From Cloacibacillus sp. (GTDB lineage Bacteria > Synergistota > Synergistia > Synergistales > Synergistaceae), in contig NZ_JAJBUX010000068.1 in NCBI RefSeq assembly GCF_020860125.1, positions 1 through 59,506 on the forward strand: a stretch of DNA of 59,506 nucleotides, given 5' to 3'. A program made the translations under genes and the position numbers. Of the stretch, positions 9,009 to 17,444 are shown piece after piece; position 1 is the stretch's first letter; each line of letters opens with the position of its first letter. The notes beneath the pieces are model-generated. The model had not been told where the DNA came from, made no database searches, and saw only the letters and a list, made by a program, of their open reading frames with translations.

Positions 9009-10265
9009 TTGAAAACTTTGACTGAAAAAATATTTGCCCGTGCTTTGAAACGAGACACGGTTAAGGCAAACGACATCGTCAACGTTCCCGTAGATCGTCT
9101 GCTTATCAACGATTTTGTCGGCGCGATCGTTTTCCGCCATTTTGAATCGCTGGGCGCGGAGGCGGTGGTAAATCCGGACAACATATTGCTCGGCATAGAC
9201 CACCGCATCCCTCCGGCGGAGATAAAGTTCGCCGACAGCCTTAAATTCTGCCGGGATAAGTGCAGACAGTACCACATCGAACGTTTTGCGGAGATCGGAC
9301 GGCACGGCATCGGACATCAGCTGATGGTCGAAGATTTTGTCCTGCCGGGAGAGGTGGCTCTGGGGACGGATTCGCATTCCACCATGTACGGCGGCATCGG
9401 CGCATTCGCGACCGGCATTACCTCCTCCGACGCGGCTATCATTATGGCTACCGGGGAAATATGGCTGCAGGTCCCGGCATCGATCCGTGTAAATGTACGC
9501 GGTCAATTAAATAAGGGCGTAACGGCCAAAGATCTTTCTCTTAAAGTCCTTACGCTGGCGCCTCTCCACACGTTTATCTATAAGGCGATAGAGCTTGGCG
9601 GAGAGGGCATCGAGGCGCTTAGCATCTCCGGCCGTTTGGCCGCCGCCAACATGCTGGCGGAAACCGGCGCGAAGAATATTATCATGGCCGCGGATGAAAA
9701 GACGGCGGCGTTTATCGGAAAACCATCCGGCGAGCTGCGGATGGACAGGCCGGACGCGGATGCGCAGTATGAAACGACATATGAGGTTGATGCCTCGGAG
9801 CTGCCGCCGCTGCTCTCCTATCCGCATACGCCTGAAAACGTAAAACCAATCGGCGAGGGGGCGGAGGGACTGCCGATCCACCAGGCCTTCATCGGCTCCT
9901 GCGCTAACGGACGTATTGAAGATCTCGAACAGGCGCTTGAAATTTTACGCGGCCGCAAAGTGCATAAAGACGTCAGGCTGATCGTAGTGCCGGCCAGCCA
10001 GAAGGTTATGCTGGAGGCTACGCGCCGCGGCCTTGTGGAAGAACTTCTTGTCGCCGGGGCGGCGATAATGACCCCGAGCTGCGCCTCCTGCGCCGGCTCC
10101 GGCCCCGGGCTCATCGGCGCGGGGGAACGCTGTATCAGCACGACGAACCGTAACTTCAAAGGGAGAATGGGCAACACGGAATCCGAGGTCTTTCTCGGCT
10201 CCGCCTATGCGGTTGCCGCCGCGGCCGTTTGTGGTTATATCACCGATCCCAGGCAATTCCTTTAA
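9009..10265 (+). CDS. Aconitase-superfamily hydro-lyase large subunit (LeuC/HacA/DmdA-like)
   Basis: A 418-residue large subunit of a two-subunit [4Fe-4S] hydratase that adds or removes water on a 2- or 3-hydroxy di- or tricarboxylate. It begins TLTEKIFARALKR and has the family block GTDSHSTMYGGIGAFATG. Three cluster ligands are Cys298 (GSCANGR), Cys358 and Cys361 (PSCASCAGSG). I chose the TTG at 9009, which has GGAGG six bases upstream; the in-frame ATG at 8991 has no ribosome site. No leuA or leuB lies nearby, so isopropylmalate is unlikely to be the substrate. Dimethylmaleate hydratase, homoaconitase and methylmalate dehydratase are the relatives to compare. Confidence 0.9.
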   Translation: MKTLTEKIFARALKRDTVKANDIVNVPVDRLLINDFVGAIVFRHFESLGAEAVVNPDNILLGIDHRIPPAEIKFADSLKFCRDKCRQYHIERFAEIGRHGIGHQLMVEDFVLPGEVALGTDSHSTMYGGIGAFATGITSSDAAIIMATGEIWLQVPASIRVNVRGQLNKGVTAKDLSLKVLTLAPLHTFIYKAIELGGEGIEALSISGRLAAANMLAETGAKNIIMAADEKTAAFIGKPSGELRMDRPDADAQYETTYEVDASELPPLLSYPHTPENVKPIGEGAEGLPIHQAFIGSCANGRIEDLEQALEILRGRKVHKDVRLIVVPASQKVMLEATRRGLVEELLVAGAAIMTPSCASCAGSGPGLIGAGERCISTTNRNFKGRMGNTESEVFLGSAYAVAAAAVCGYITDPRQFL

Positions 10266-10280
10266 GGGGGGAAGATAACC

Positions 10281-10808
10281 GTGAAAGAGATTATAACCGG
10301 CACCGTGTGGACATGCGGTGACAATGTTTCGACATATCATATCATCGGGAAAAAACGGTGGACCTTGACGGGCGTCGACCAGGAAGAACTGGGGAAATGG
10401 GCCTTTGAAGGCGCCGTCAAAGAGATTGAAGACGTCCCGTTCGGTTTTCGTGACCTCGGATATACCATCATCGTGGCGGGACATGATTTTTGCGGCGGCG
10501 GCAAAAGCATAGAACATCCTATCGCGGCGATGCAGGGCGCGGGCGTGCAGCTGATACTGGCGGAATCTTTCTCCCGTTACGGGTTTCGAAACGCTATCAA
10601 CAGGGCGCTGCCGGCCATTACCTGTCCTGGGATCGGCAAAGTTTTCAAAACGGGAGACCGCTTGGAGGCCAATCTGCTGACAGGTGAGATCAGCAACCTC
10701 ACGACCGGCGGACGAATCTCGGGCATCCCGCTTTCAGACTATATCCTCAAGTTGATCTCCGCCGGCGGCCTGCTTCAGTATTATCGCAACATCCTGCGTC
10801 AAAAATAG
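10281..10808 (+). CDS. Aconitase-superfamily hydro-lyase small subunit (LeuD/DmdB-like), variant active-site loop
   Basis: A 175-residue swivelling small subunit that completes the hydratase; it starts at GTG 10281 after a G-rich ribosome site, 15 bases behind the large subunit. Family landmarks are GDNVSTYHII near the N-terminus, the loop HDFCGGGKSIEHP, and SFSRYGFRNAINRALP. Two usually conserved spots differ from isopropylmalate isomerase: DNIDTD becomes DNVSTY, and GCGSSREH becomes CGGGKSIEH, so the substrate-binding Arg is replaced by Ile. I infer a different substrate from isopropylmalate. The gene ends the operon ahead of a strong hairpin. Confidence 0.88.
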   Translation: MKEIITGTVWTCGDNVSTYHIIGKKRWTLTGVDQEELGKWAFEGAVKEIEDVPFGFRDLGYTIIVAGHDFCGGGKSIEHPIAAMQGAGVQLILAESFSRYGFRNAINRALPAITCPGIGKVFKTGDRLEANLLTGEISNLTTGGRISGIPLSDYILKLISAGGLLQYYRNILRQK

Positions 10809-10880
10809 CTTAAACCGGCGCTCTCCGAAGCGGCGGGAGGGCCTCGCGGTGCGGTATCGGAAAAGGTATCATAATATCTT

Positions 10881-10919
10881 GCGGCAGGAGGGGCGGCCGG
10901 GGCCTTCCCCTCCTGCCGC
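10881..10919. terminator. Strong hairpin between convergent operon end and RpiR gene
   Basis: Perfect 13-bp GC-rich inverted repeat, 10881-10893 with 10907-10919, loop of 13. It lies between the end of the plus-strand operon and the end of the minus-strand regulator. No long T-run follows on either side, so termination efficiency is uncertain. Confidence 0.5.
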
Positions 10920-11046
10920 TCCTCCGCTGTAAATCAGAAAAAACCGGTTTAGAGCGGTTTAATAATTTTGAAGCGGCAACGGCCATCAGGGGAGCTGTTT
11001 CCCCGGGGCCGGCAGACGATTTTCATTATGGAATTATCCTTACGCG

Positions 11047-11898
11047 CTACTGTATATAATAGTCGGACTTGCTCAGGATGTCGTTGGCAATGTCCAGACG
11101 TGGCTTAATGATCGAAGCGTACCTTACTGACGCTACGTTGATCAGGCAGTCGACGAGCATCATCGCGGAAAGCGGTGAATTATGAAATCCCAAGCTGCTG
11201 CATAAACAGGGCAGGGTGATGTCCGAGTATTCGGCAAACGGCGAGGTGAAGCTGTCGGTTACCATTACCACCTTGGCCTGCGCCTGGTGCGCCAACTTGA
11301 CAAACTGCAGCAGCCTATTGGCGTAGCGGGGAAAGCTGATCGCAAAGACAAGATCCGTCGGCCCGAGGCAGGGGATAATTGTCGACCAGACGGGAAGATT
11401 GTCGGCGTGTATTATCTGGCAGTTACCAAACATGCGGGACAAAAAGCTGTACATATACTGCGCGACCATTATCCCGCCTCTGGCGGTCGTTATATAGATC
11501 ATGGGGGCGGAAACTATTTCCGCGACCACATTGTCGAGGGTCTCTTGGGGTATCAGTTCGAAGGTGTTCTGTATGTTATTCAGCTGTTTGTCGTAGCATC
11601 TGCCCCACAAATCGGAGAGGTCGAGATCTTTGAGATTCACTTCAAGACGTGTCTTTGGGTTTACCTTGTTTCTCAGCACCTCTTGCAATGCCCTCTGGAA
11701 ATCCATATATCCCTTATAATTCAGGAACGTCATTAAACGCATAATCGTCGTCGTGCTCGTCCCCGCGGCGTTGGCAAGCTGATCAACGGTAAAAAAGGCC
11801 GTGTCGAAGGTGTTTTTAAGGATAAAATCCGCGACCTTCTTCTGTGCCGCCGTCATATTGTTTATCCCATTTTTCAGTTTTTCAATGGGTCCATGCAT
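11047..11898 (-). CDS. RpiR/MurR-family transcriptional regulator
   Basis: A 283-residue regulator with an N-terminal HTH_6 domain (roughly residues 1-75, including TVDQLANAAGTSTTTIMRL) and a C-terminal SIS domain (about 120-260, with ITTARGGIMVAQ and FAISFPRYANRLLQ) that normally binds a phosphosugar or another acidic metabolite. I chose the ATG at 11898, which has GAGAGGT just upstream; an ATG at 11931 lacks one. The gene converges on the catabolic operon and is the natural candidate for controlling it. The effector is likely the imported carboxylate or a pathway intermediate. Confidence 0.85.
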   Translation of the reverse strand: MHGPIEKLKNGINNMTAAQKKVADFILKNTFDTAFFTVDQLANAAGTSTTTIMRLMTFLNYKGYMDFQRALQEVLRNKVNPKTRLEVNLKDLDLSDLWGRCYDKQLNNIQNTFELIPQETLDNVVAEIVSAPMIYITTARGGIMVAQYMYSFLSRMFGNCQIIHADNLPVWSTIIPCLGPTDLVFAISFPRYANRLLQFVKLAHQAQAKVVMVTDSFTSPFAEYSDITLPCLCSSLGFHNSPLSAMMLVDCLINVASVRYASIIKPRLDIANDILSKSDYYIQ

Positions 11899-12152
11899 TA
11901 AAAGACCTCTCCCCGTCTGGGTGTTAAGCACGAAATACTGCCATCACATCATGCGTATCTTCTACTTTATTAAAAACTTTTTCTTTATAACTTATACCCG
12001 AAGTGAACGTTAGTGTCAAGAGAAGTTAGCAATATCACTTTCTGTAAGTTTGCCATATAGAGCATGGAAATTATGATGTTAAAGTAAATGCAGTAAAAAG
12101 TCTTAGAAGTGAAAGATTGGAAGCTTTTATCCCGCCGCCTTTGCGGCGCGCG

Positions 12153-13511
12153 TCAGTCGCGCAGCGCCCGGTGCGGAGAGTTTTTTCTTGAATAGAGGCT
12201 ATGCGTGCAGCGGATCATGTAATAGACCACCGCGGCGGAGACCAGCAGTTCGGTGATGGGCATCGCGAGCCAGAGGGCCCGGGCTCCCGCGGCGGCGGGC
12301 AGAAAGAGGATCAGCAAACCGCTGACGAGCATACCGCGCGAGACGGAGACGAAGAAAGATATCTCCGGCCGCATCAGGGACTGGAAGTAATAGGTGGAGA
12401 AGATGTTCAGCGGCAGCAGCAGGAACGAAAGGCCGTAGCAGCGGATGATGAAGGGCGCTATAGAGAGCACCCTCTCCGTCGGGGCCATGAAGATACGGAT
12501 GAATCCGTTGGGAAAGGCCAGCGCCGCGGTGGTCCAGGCGAGGCTGAAAAAGGCCGCCGTCGCGAGGGCGTACCGCAGCGTGGCCCTGATGCGCCCCCAC
12601 CTTCCCGCGCCGAAATTTATCGAGATTATCGGCTGCGACGCCTGTCCGATGCTGTAGGCGCAGCACTGGACGACCGTGCTGATGTTGACGATCACGCCGT
12701 AGACGGCCAGCGCCTCCGTGCCGGAGTAGCGCATGATCTGGCGGTTGAAAAGCACCGTCAGTATCCCCATCGCGATATCGATGAAGAAGGTTGAAAAGCC
12801 GGTGACGGTGATCTTCCTCAGCTTTATGAGCAGGTTTCGCGGCCTCACCAGCCGCAGCGTATTCCTCTTCGAGAAAAAGTGGCCCAGCATCGCCGCGAGG
12901 GTGAGCGCAGCCCCGATCGCCGTCGCGAGCCCTGCCCCCATGATGCCCATATCCATGGTAAAGACGAAAAAATAATCCCCCGCGACGTTGAAAAGCCCGC
13001 CGAAGAGCACCGCGGCGGTGGCAAGCCCCGGGCTGCCGTCGTTGCGCAGGAAGGCGGCCAGCATCTGGTTGAAGATGAATACCGGCACGGCGAACTTCAC
13101 CGGCCACAGGTACTGCCGCGCAAGCGGCAAAAGCGTCTCGTCCGCGCCGAAGAGCAGGAGCATCCGCCTATCGAAAAAAACGATAGCCGCCCAGCTGAGG
13201 GCGGAGAAAATCACCGTTCCGATAAATGCCGCCAAGAAATAATCGTTCGCGCCGCTCTCACCCGCGCCGCCCCGTCCCCTGGCGACGCTGAACAGCACGC
13301 CGCCGCCGATCCCCGCGAGCAGCCCGAGGCTGTAGATGATATTCCAGACGGGCGCGACGACGGCTAGCGCCGCCGTGCCGTCGGGCCCCTGGTACTGGCC
13401 GACGATCGCCATGTCCACGATGCCGTAAATCGAGCTGATCATCGCACTGCCGAAGGCCGCTCCGAGATATCTGAAATATATGGCGCTGATCCTGCCGCGC
13501 AGTAAATCCAT
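12153..13511 (-). CDS. MATE family efflux transporter
   Basis: A 452-residue multidrug and toxic compound extrusion protein with about twelve hydrophobic segments. The first half has VDMAIVGQYQGPDGTAALAV, which matches the MATE helix-1/2 region (VDxxxVGxxxG-x-ALAA). The second half repeats the pattern with IGQASQPIISINFGAG. Such carriers export cationic drugs or metabolites in exchange for Na+ or H+. Start: ATG codons at 13514 and 13511 both follow AGGAGG; I prefer 13511 on spacing. It stands alone, and its leader contains a terminator-like hairpin described separately. The substrate is unknown. Confidence 0.92.
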   Translation of the reverse strand: MDLLRGRISAIYFRYLGAAFGSAMISSIYGIVDMAIVGQYQGPDGTAALAVVAPVWNIIYSLGLLAGIGGGVLFSVARGRGGAGESGANDYFLAAFIGTVIFSALSWAAIVFFDRRMLLLFGADETLLPLARQYLWPVKFAVPVFIFNQMLAAFLRNDGSPGLATAAVLFGGLFNVAGDYFFVFTMDMGIMGAGLATAIGAALTLAAMLGHFFSKRNTLRLVRPRNLLIKLRKITVTGFSTFFIDIAMGILTVLFNRQIMRYSGTEALAVYGVIVNISTVVQCCAYSIGQASQPIISINFGAGRWGRIRATLRYALATAAFFSLAWTTAALAFPNGFIRIFMAPTERVLSIAPFIIRCYGLSFLLLPLNIFSTYYFQSLMRPEISFFVSVSRGMLVSGLLILFLPAAAGARALWLAMPITELLVSAAVVYYMIRCTHSLYSRKNSPHRALRD

Positions 13512-13533
13512 CATAATCCTCCTCAAAAATAAA

Positions 13534-13581
13534 GAGCCGGATAAGAGAACAGGCGTCTCAGCCTGTCACCTTATCCGGCTC
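13534..13581 (-). promoter_or_regulatory. Leader hairpin (candidate attenuator) upstream of MATE gene
   Basis: On the minus strand a 12-bp perfect stem (13570-13581 with 13534-13545) encloses a 6-bp inner stem (13561-13566 with 13549-13554) separated by a 3/3 internal loop. The stem is followed by CTTTATTTTT and then the ribosome site. No minus-strand gene lies upstream, so this is not the end of another transcript. It fits an intrinsic terminator in the MATE leader, which implies regulated readthrough. Confidence 0.5.
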
Positions 13582-13819
13582 GTCATTTCCAATGAATGAT
13601 TCGCCCTCCGAGTGAGCATTGAAGTTTATAACATCAAAGGACGGAAATATCAAGCGCCGGATTCTCGGGGGTATTAAAACGGCAGGGTGAGGGTGAGGAG
13701 GGTTTTGCCTACGTAAAAGGACTTTGGTAAATCCCGCCTAAATCTTAATGATTTTCTAATAATTCCCCGATATACTTATATCAATGATATTTTTAAGATA
13801 TGCCAAGGAGGAAACGGAT

Positions 13820-14344
13820 ATGAAAAAAATCATCAGTTTAGCCGTGATCGCGGCGGTTGCGCTCTCTCTGGGGATGGCGGCGGTCTCGGCGGATGCCGCG
13901 AAGCTGATCGGCGAGGCGCGGGCGAAGGAGATAGCGCTGAAGCATGCCGGCGTAGCGCCGCAGCAGGCCCAGTTTACAAAGATGAAGCTCGACAGGAAGT
14001 ACAGCCACACGGAGTATGAGCTGAAATTCTATGTCGGCGGCACGGAGTATGAGTACGAGATAAATGCGGAGACGGGCGAGGTGCTCAAATTCTCGCGTGA
14101 GGTGAAGAATCACGGCGCGCCGCAGAACGCGGGAAACGCGGGGCTGATCGGCGAGGCGAAGGCCAGAGGCATCGCCCTGTCGCGGGTACCCGGCGCGAAG
14201 GAGAGCGACATCCGAAAGTTCAAGCTCGACCATGACGACGGCAGACAGGTCTACGAGGGCGAGATTTTTTACAATATGAGAGAGTATGAGTTCAAGATCG
14301 ACGCCAAGAGCGGCGAAGTGGTCAAGTGGGAGATCGACGGTTAG
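13820..14344 (+). CDS. Exported protein with two PepSY domains
   Basis: A 174-residue protein with a clear signal peptide (MKKIISLAVIAAVALSLGMA, cleavage probably after ADA). Two PepSY-like repeats follow, at about residues 32-93 and 110-174. Each starts with LIGEA(R/K)A(K/R) and ends in a YE(F/Y)(E/K)I(N/D)A(E/K)(T/S)GEV strand. PepSY domains are thought to inhibit proteases or sense the cell envelope. AAGGAGG precedes the ATG. It lies 69 bases before an OmpR-type response regulator and kinase, an arrangement common for PepSY proteins that are targets or modulators of the adjacent two-component system. Confidence 0.85.
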   Translation: MKKIISLAVIAAVALSLGMAAVSADAAKLIGEARAKEIALKHAGVAPQQAQFTKMKLDRKYSHTEYELKFYVGGTEYEYEINAETGEVLKFSREVKNHGAPQNAGNAGLIGEAKARGIALSRVPGAKESDIRKFKLDHDDGRQVYEGEIFYNMREYEFKIDAKSGEVVKWEIDG

Positions 14345-14413
14345 AGGATTTTCCGAAGGGAGGAGCGGCGACCGCTCCTCCCGATCCTCTTTGCCGTAAA
14401 AGGACGGCTTTTT

Positions 14414-15088
14414 ATGAAGATACTTGTCGCGGAGGACGAACGAGATCTGAACCGCCTGATCGCCAAGTCTCTCGAAGAGGCGGGGCATTGTGTGGACCGC
14501 TGCTGGGACGGCGGCGAAGCGCTGGATTTTATCCGTGCCTCGGAATATGACGCGGTCGTGCTCGACGTGATGATGCCCGTAATGAGCGGCCACGAGGTCG
14601 TCAGCCGGATGCGCGCGGAGGGCAGCGCCGTGCCGGTGCTCTTTCTGACTGCCCTTGACGGCGTCGACGACCGGGTCAAAGGGCTTGACCTCGGGGCAGA
14701 TGATTATTTGATAAAACCCTTTACTTTTCCCGAGCTGCTGGCACGCCTGCGGGCGATCACGCGCAAGTACGCGGAGACGAAGAGCACGCTGCTGAGGGTT
14801 GGCGGGCTGGTTCTTGATACGGCTTCGCATCGGGTGTCGCGTGACGGCAGGGAGCTCTCCCTCTCGGCGAAGGAGTTCGCCGTTCTTGAGTTTATGATGA
14901 GAAACAGCGGCGTGGTGCTCTCGCGCGAGCGTATCGAAAATAATGTCTGGAGCTATGATTACGACGGCGGCTCGAATGTCGTTGACGTCTATATAAGCTA
15001 TCTGCGGAAAAAGATCGACGACGGCTTTGAAAAGAAGCTGCTTCACACGGTGTGGGGTTCCGGCTGGATGCTGAAAGCGCCGGAATGA
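14414..15088 (+). CDS. OmpR-family response regulator
   Basis: A 224-residue DNA-binding response regulator. The receiver domain has the acidic pocket (Glu7, Asp8), phospho-acceptor Asp51 in VVLDVMMPVMSG, the Thr of FLTALDG and the Lys of LIKPFTF. The C-terminal winged helix ends with the usual VDVYISYLRKKID and TVWGSGWMLK. Its stop codon overlaps the kinase start by four bases (ATGA), so the two are translationally coupled. Likely targets are the upstream PepSY gene and envelope functions, by analogy. Confidence 0.95.
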   Translation: MKILVAEDERDLNRLIAKSLEEAGHCVDRCWDGGEALDFIRASEYDAVVLDVMMPVMSGHEVVSRMRAEGSAVPVLFLTALDGVDDRVKGLDLGADDYLIKPFTFPELLARLRAITRKYAETKSTLLRVGGLVLDTASHRVSRDGRELSLSAKEFAVLEFMMRNSGVVLSRERIENNVWSYDYDGGSNVVDVYISYLRKKIDDGFEKKLLHTVWGSGWMLKAPE

Positions 15089-16437
15089 TGAGTCTTTCGG
15101 TCAAGGCGCGCGTCACCATATGGTTCACGCTCCTGATGCTGCTGATCACGGCGGCCTCGCTGGGCTTCGTCATCACGGTGGGCGGCTCCATGATGGAGAG
15201 TTATTCCCTGACACGCCTCGCGGAGATGGTGAACGACAACGCGGACGAGCTCCGGTACGGTAAAGAGGGCCTCGAGGTTGACGATGATTTCGAGCCGTAC
15301 GCGGGCGGTGCCTATACCCTGATCTATGACGAAGCGGGCACGCTGCTTTACGGACGCGTGCCCGCTGGCTTTAATCCGCGCGAACCTTTTCTTGAGGGCG
15401 AGCCCTACCTAGTCGGCAGCAGCGGCGGAGATTTTTACCTCTACGACCGGCGCGCGGAGGGCGGCAGGCTGTGGCTGCGGGGGGTACTCCCCCTGTCGGC
15501 GGCCGGCGGTTTCCCGCTCGTCGCCGCACGGCTCGCCTTTTTTATCCTGCCGCTGCTCGTCCTGCTTGCCGCCGCCGGGGGTTATCTGATCGCCAGACGC
15601 GCCTTTCGCCCGATAGATAAGATCGTCGCGGCGGCGGACGCGATCAGCGAAGGACGCGACCTCTCGGCGCGTATCGGCCTGCCGCCGCGTGGCGATGAGA
15701 TACACCGGATCGCCTCGTCGTTCGATAATATGTTCCGGCGGCTCGAGGCCTCTTTTGAGGCGGAGAAGCAGTTCGCCTCCGACGCCTCCCATGAGCTGCG
15801 CACGCCGACGGCGGTCATTCTCGCGCAGTGTGAGTCGCTTGAGAGAGGGGAACGCACGGCGGCGGAATACGCGGAGGGAGTCGCGGCAATCCGGCGGCAG
15901 GCGCTCAAGATGTCAAAGCTCATCGGCACGCTGCTTCAGATAACGCGCCTCGAACAGGGGACGGTCAAAGCCTCTTTTGAGCGTGCGGATCTGAGCGAAC
16001 TTGTCGGCGTCGTCTGCCGCGAGTCCCGGCTCCTCTGGAAGGAGGCCGTGCTGGAGACGGAAATCGAAGAGGGGATATTCGCGGATATCGATGTGGTGCT
16101 CATGTCGCGGCTGACCGGCAATCTTCTGGAAAACGCCTTCAAGTACGGCGGCGGATCGGTACGCGTCTCGCTTCGCCGGGAGCCGGAGAGGGCAATACTC
16201 TCCGTATCCGACAACGGCGAGGGTATCCCTCCCGCCGAGCTGGAAAAGATCTGGAACCGCTTCTACCGTCTTGAAAAATCACGTTCCGGCGGCGGCCTGG
16301 GCCTCGGGCTGGCGCTGGTGCGGCAGATCGCCGACATTCACGGCGTGCGGGTGACGGCGGAGAGCGGCGCGGACGGCACCGTTTTCACGCTGCTGCTGCC
16401 GGTAGATTCCCAGGGGTCGGAGTCATTCAAAGCCTAA
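15085..16437 (+). CDS. Sensor histidine kinase
   Basis: A 450-residue membrane kinase, partner of the preceding regulator. It has an N-terminal helix (about residues 12-33), an extracytoplasmic sensor of roughly 100 residues and a second helix near 150-170. A HAMP linker starts at RRAFRPIDKI, the H-box is SDASHELRTP, and the ATP-binding boxes follow: N (NLLENAFKYGG), G1 (DNGEGIP), F (FYRLEKS) and G2 (GGLGLGLALV). All catalytic motifs are present. The start ATG at 15085 overlaps the regulator stop. The signal is unknown; the adjacent PepSY protein suggests an envelope or peptide cue. Confidence 0.95.
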   Translation: MMSLSVKARVTIWFTLLMLLITAASLGFVITVGGSMMESYSLTRLAEMVNDNADELRYGKEGLEVDDDFEPYAGGAYTLIYDEAGTLLYGRVPAGFNPREPFLEGEPYLVGSSGGDFYLYDRRAEGGRLWLRGVLPLSAAGGFPLVAARLAFFILPLLVLLAAAGGYLIARRAFRPIDKIVAAADAISEGRDLSARIGLPPRGDEIHRIASSFDNMFRRLEASFEAEKQFASDASHELRTPTAVILAQCESLERGERTAAEYAEGVAAIRRQALKMSKLIGTLLQITRLEQGTVKASFERADLSELVGVVCRESRLLWKEAVLETEIEEGIFADIDVVLMSRLTGNLLENAFKYGGGSVRVSLRREPERAILSVSDNGEGIPPAELEKIWNRFYRLEKSRSGGGLGLGLALVRQIADIHGVRVTAESGADGTVFTLLLPVDSQGSESFKA

Positions 16438-16569
16438 TAGTATCTAAAAGGTAACTACATTACAATATAGTGCTTACTTTACATAGGGAACCAACAGGAT
16501 TATCTTATAGTCACAGGCCGGTGGAAAGAGGAGCGGCACAAAGACAAAAGATAACAGGAGGAACCTGAG

Positions 16570-17370
16570 ATGAACAAGAACAGCTTTAAAAAGATCGCCC
16601 TCGCGAAGGGCGAGATAAACCTTTATGATTTCGGCGGCGTAAAGCTTCACGCCTACAGGACCAATGATTTTCTTGCGGACGAGGTCTTTATCGTCGAGAA
16701 AGAGGGGCAAGCCGTCATAATCGAATCGCCCTGCTTCTTTGACAACGACAGGGAGCTGGAGGAATATATCGCCGGTACGGGTCTGACGGCCGCGGGATTG
16801 CTGCTTGCCTACCATATGGCGGGCGGCGGTTTTATGCCGGGCGTGAGGCGGTACGCGACGAAGAGGGCCGACGAGTATGGCCACAGCGGCGGCGGCAGGG
16901 CGCTCATCGATAATTTTACGGGGGCCTTCGGCGCGGCCTTCGACAGCGCCATACATTAGGTGACGGACTATATCGAGCCGGGCGAGGTCAGGATCGGCGG
17001 TATCCGGTTCAACATTATTCCCACGCATGAGGCCTTTGACGTGGAGATACCGGAGATCGGCGCCATCTACACCCACATGCTGGGCCACGACTGCCACTCG
17101 ATCGTGGCGGGCGCGGCGCACGCCGAGGCGATGATCGAACAGCTTCGGGGCTTCCTCGCGAAGGGCTACAATCTGGTGCTCACCTCGCACTATACGCCGG
17201 AGGATCTGAAGGATGTCGAGACGAAGATCGCCTACCTCAGCGAGCTCAAGACGATTGCCGCCGGCTGTAACGACGCGGCGGCCTTTAAGGCGGCGGTCAA
17301 GAAAAGGTACGGCGGTTACGGCGGCGAGAATTATCTCGACATGACGGCGGGGTTCTTCTTCAAGCGGTGA
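16570..17370 (+). pseudogene. MBL-fold metallo-hydrolase-like gene with an in-frame TAG
   Basis: Two open stretches in the same frame are separated only by TAG at 16957-16959 (codon 130). The first opens MNKNSFKKIALAKGEINLYDFGG after an AGGAGG site; the second continues VTDYIEPGEVRIGGIRF to 17370. Read through, the product would be about 266 residues and looks like a single alpha/beta metallo-hydrolase-type domain, including IPTHEAFDVEIPEIGAIYTHMLGHDCHS. The usual HxHxDH metal motif is not obvious (YHMAGGG sits in its place), so the activity of even the intact protein is uncertain. A nonsense mutation is the simplest explanation. A sequencing error or UAG decoding are alternatives. No frameshift is involved and the downstream half keeps good coding character. 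Confidence 0.7.
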
Positions 17371-17444
17371 GCCGCCTGACGGCGGCCCTCCGGTGCGGCG
17401 GAGATAACGGCGCGGGGAGAGGCTGCGCGGAGCGCCTCCAAGTT

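Noticed and set aside
9009..10808. Leucine biosynthesis leuCD
   Set aside because: No leuA or leuB neighbours, altered small-subunit loops, and a catabolic operon context argue against isopropylmalate as substrate.
13534..13581. TPP riboswitch in the MATE leader, suggested by GGCTGAGACGCC
   Set aside because: Only the CTGAGA-like piece is present; the second sensor arm and the conserved 3' core of TPP riboswitches are absent, and CTGAGA falls in a simple hairpin loop.
16957..16959. Pyrrolysine insertion at the TAG
   Set aside because: Pyrrolysine is known mainly from methylamine methyltransferases; this gene is unrelated and no pyl genes are in the window, so a nonsense mutation is simpler.
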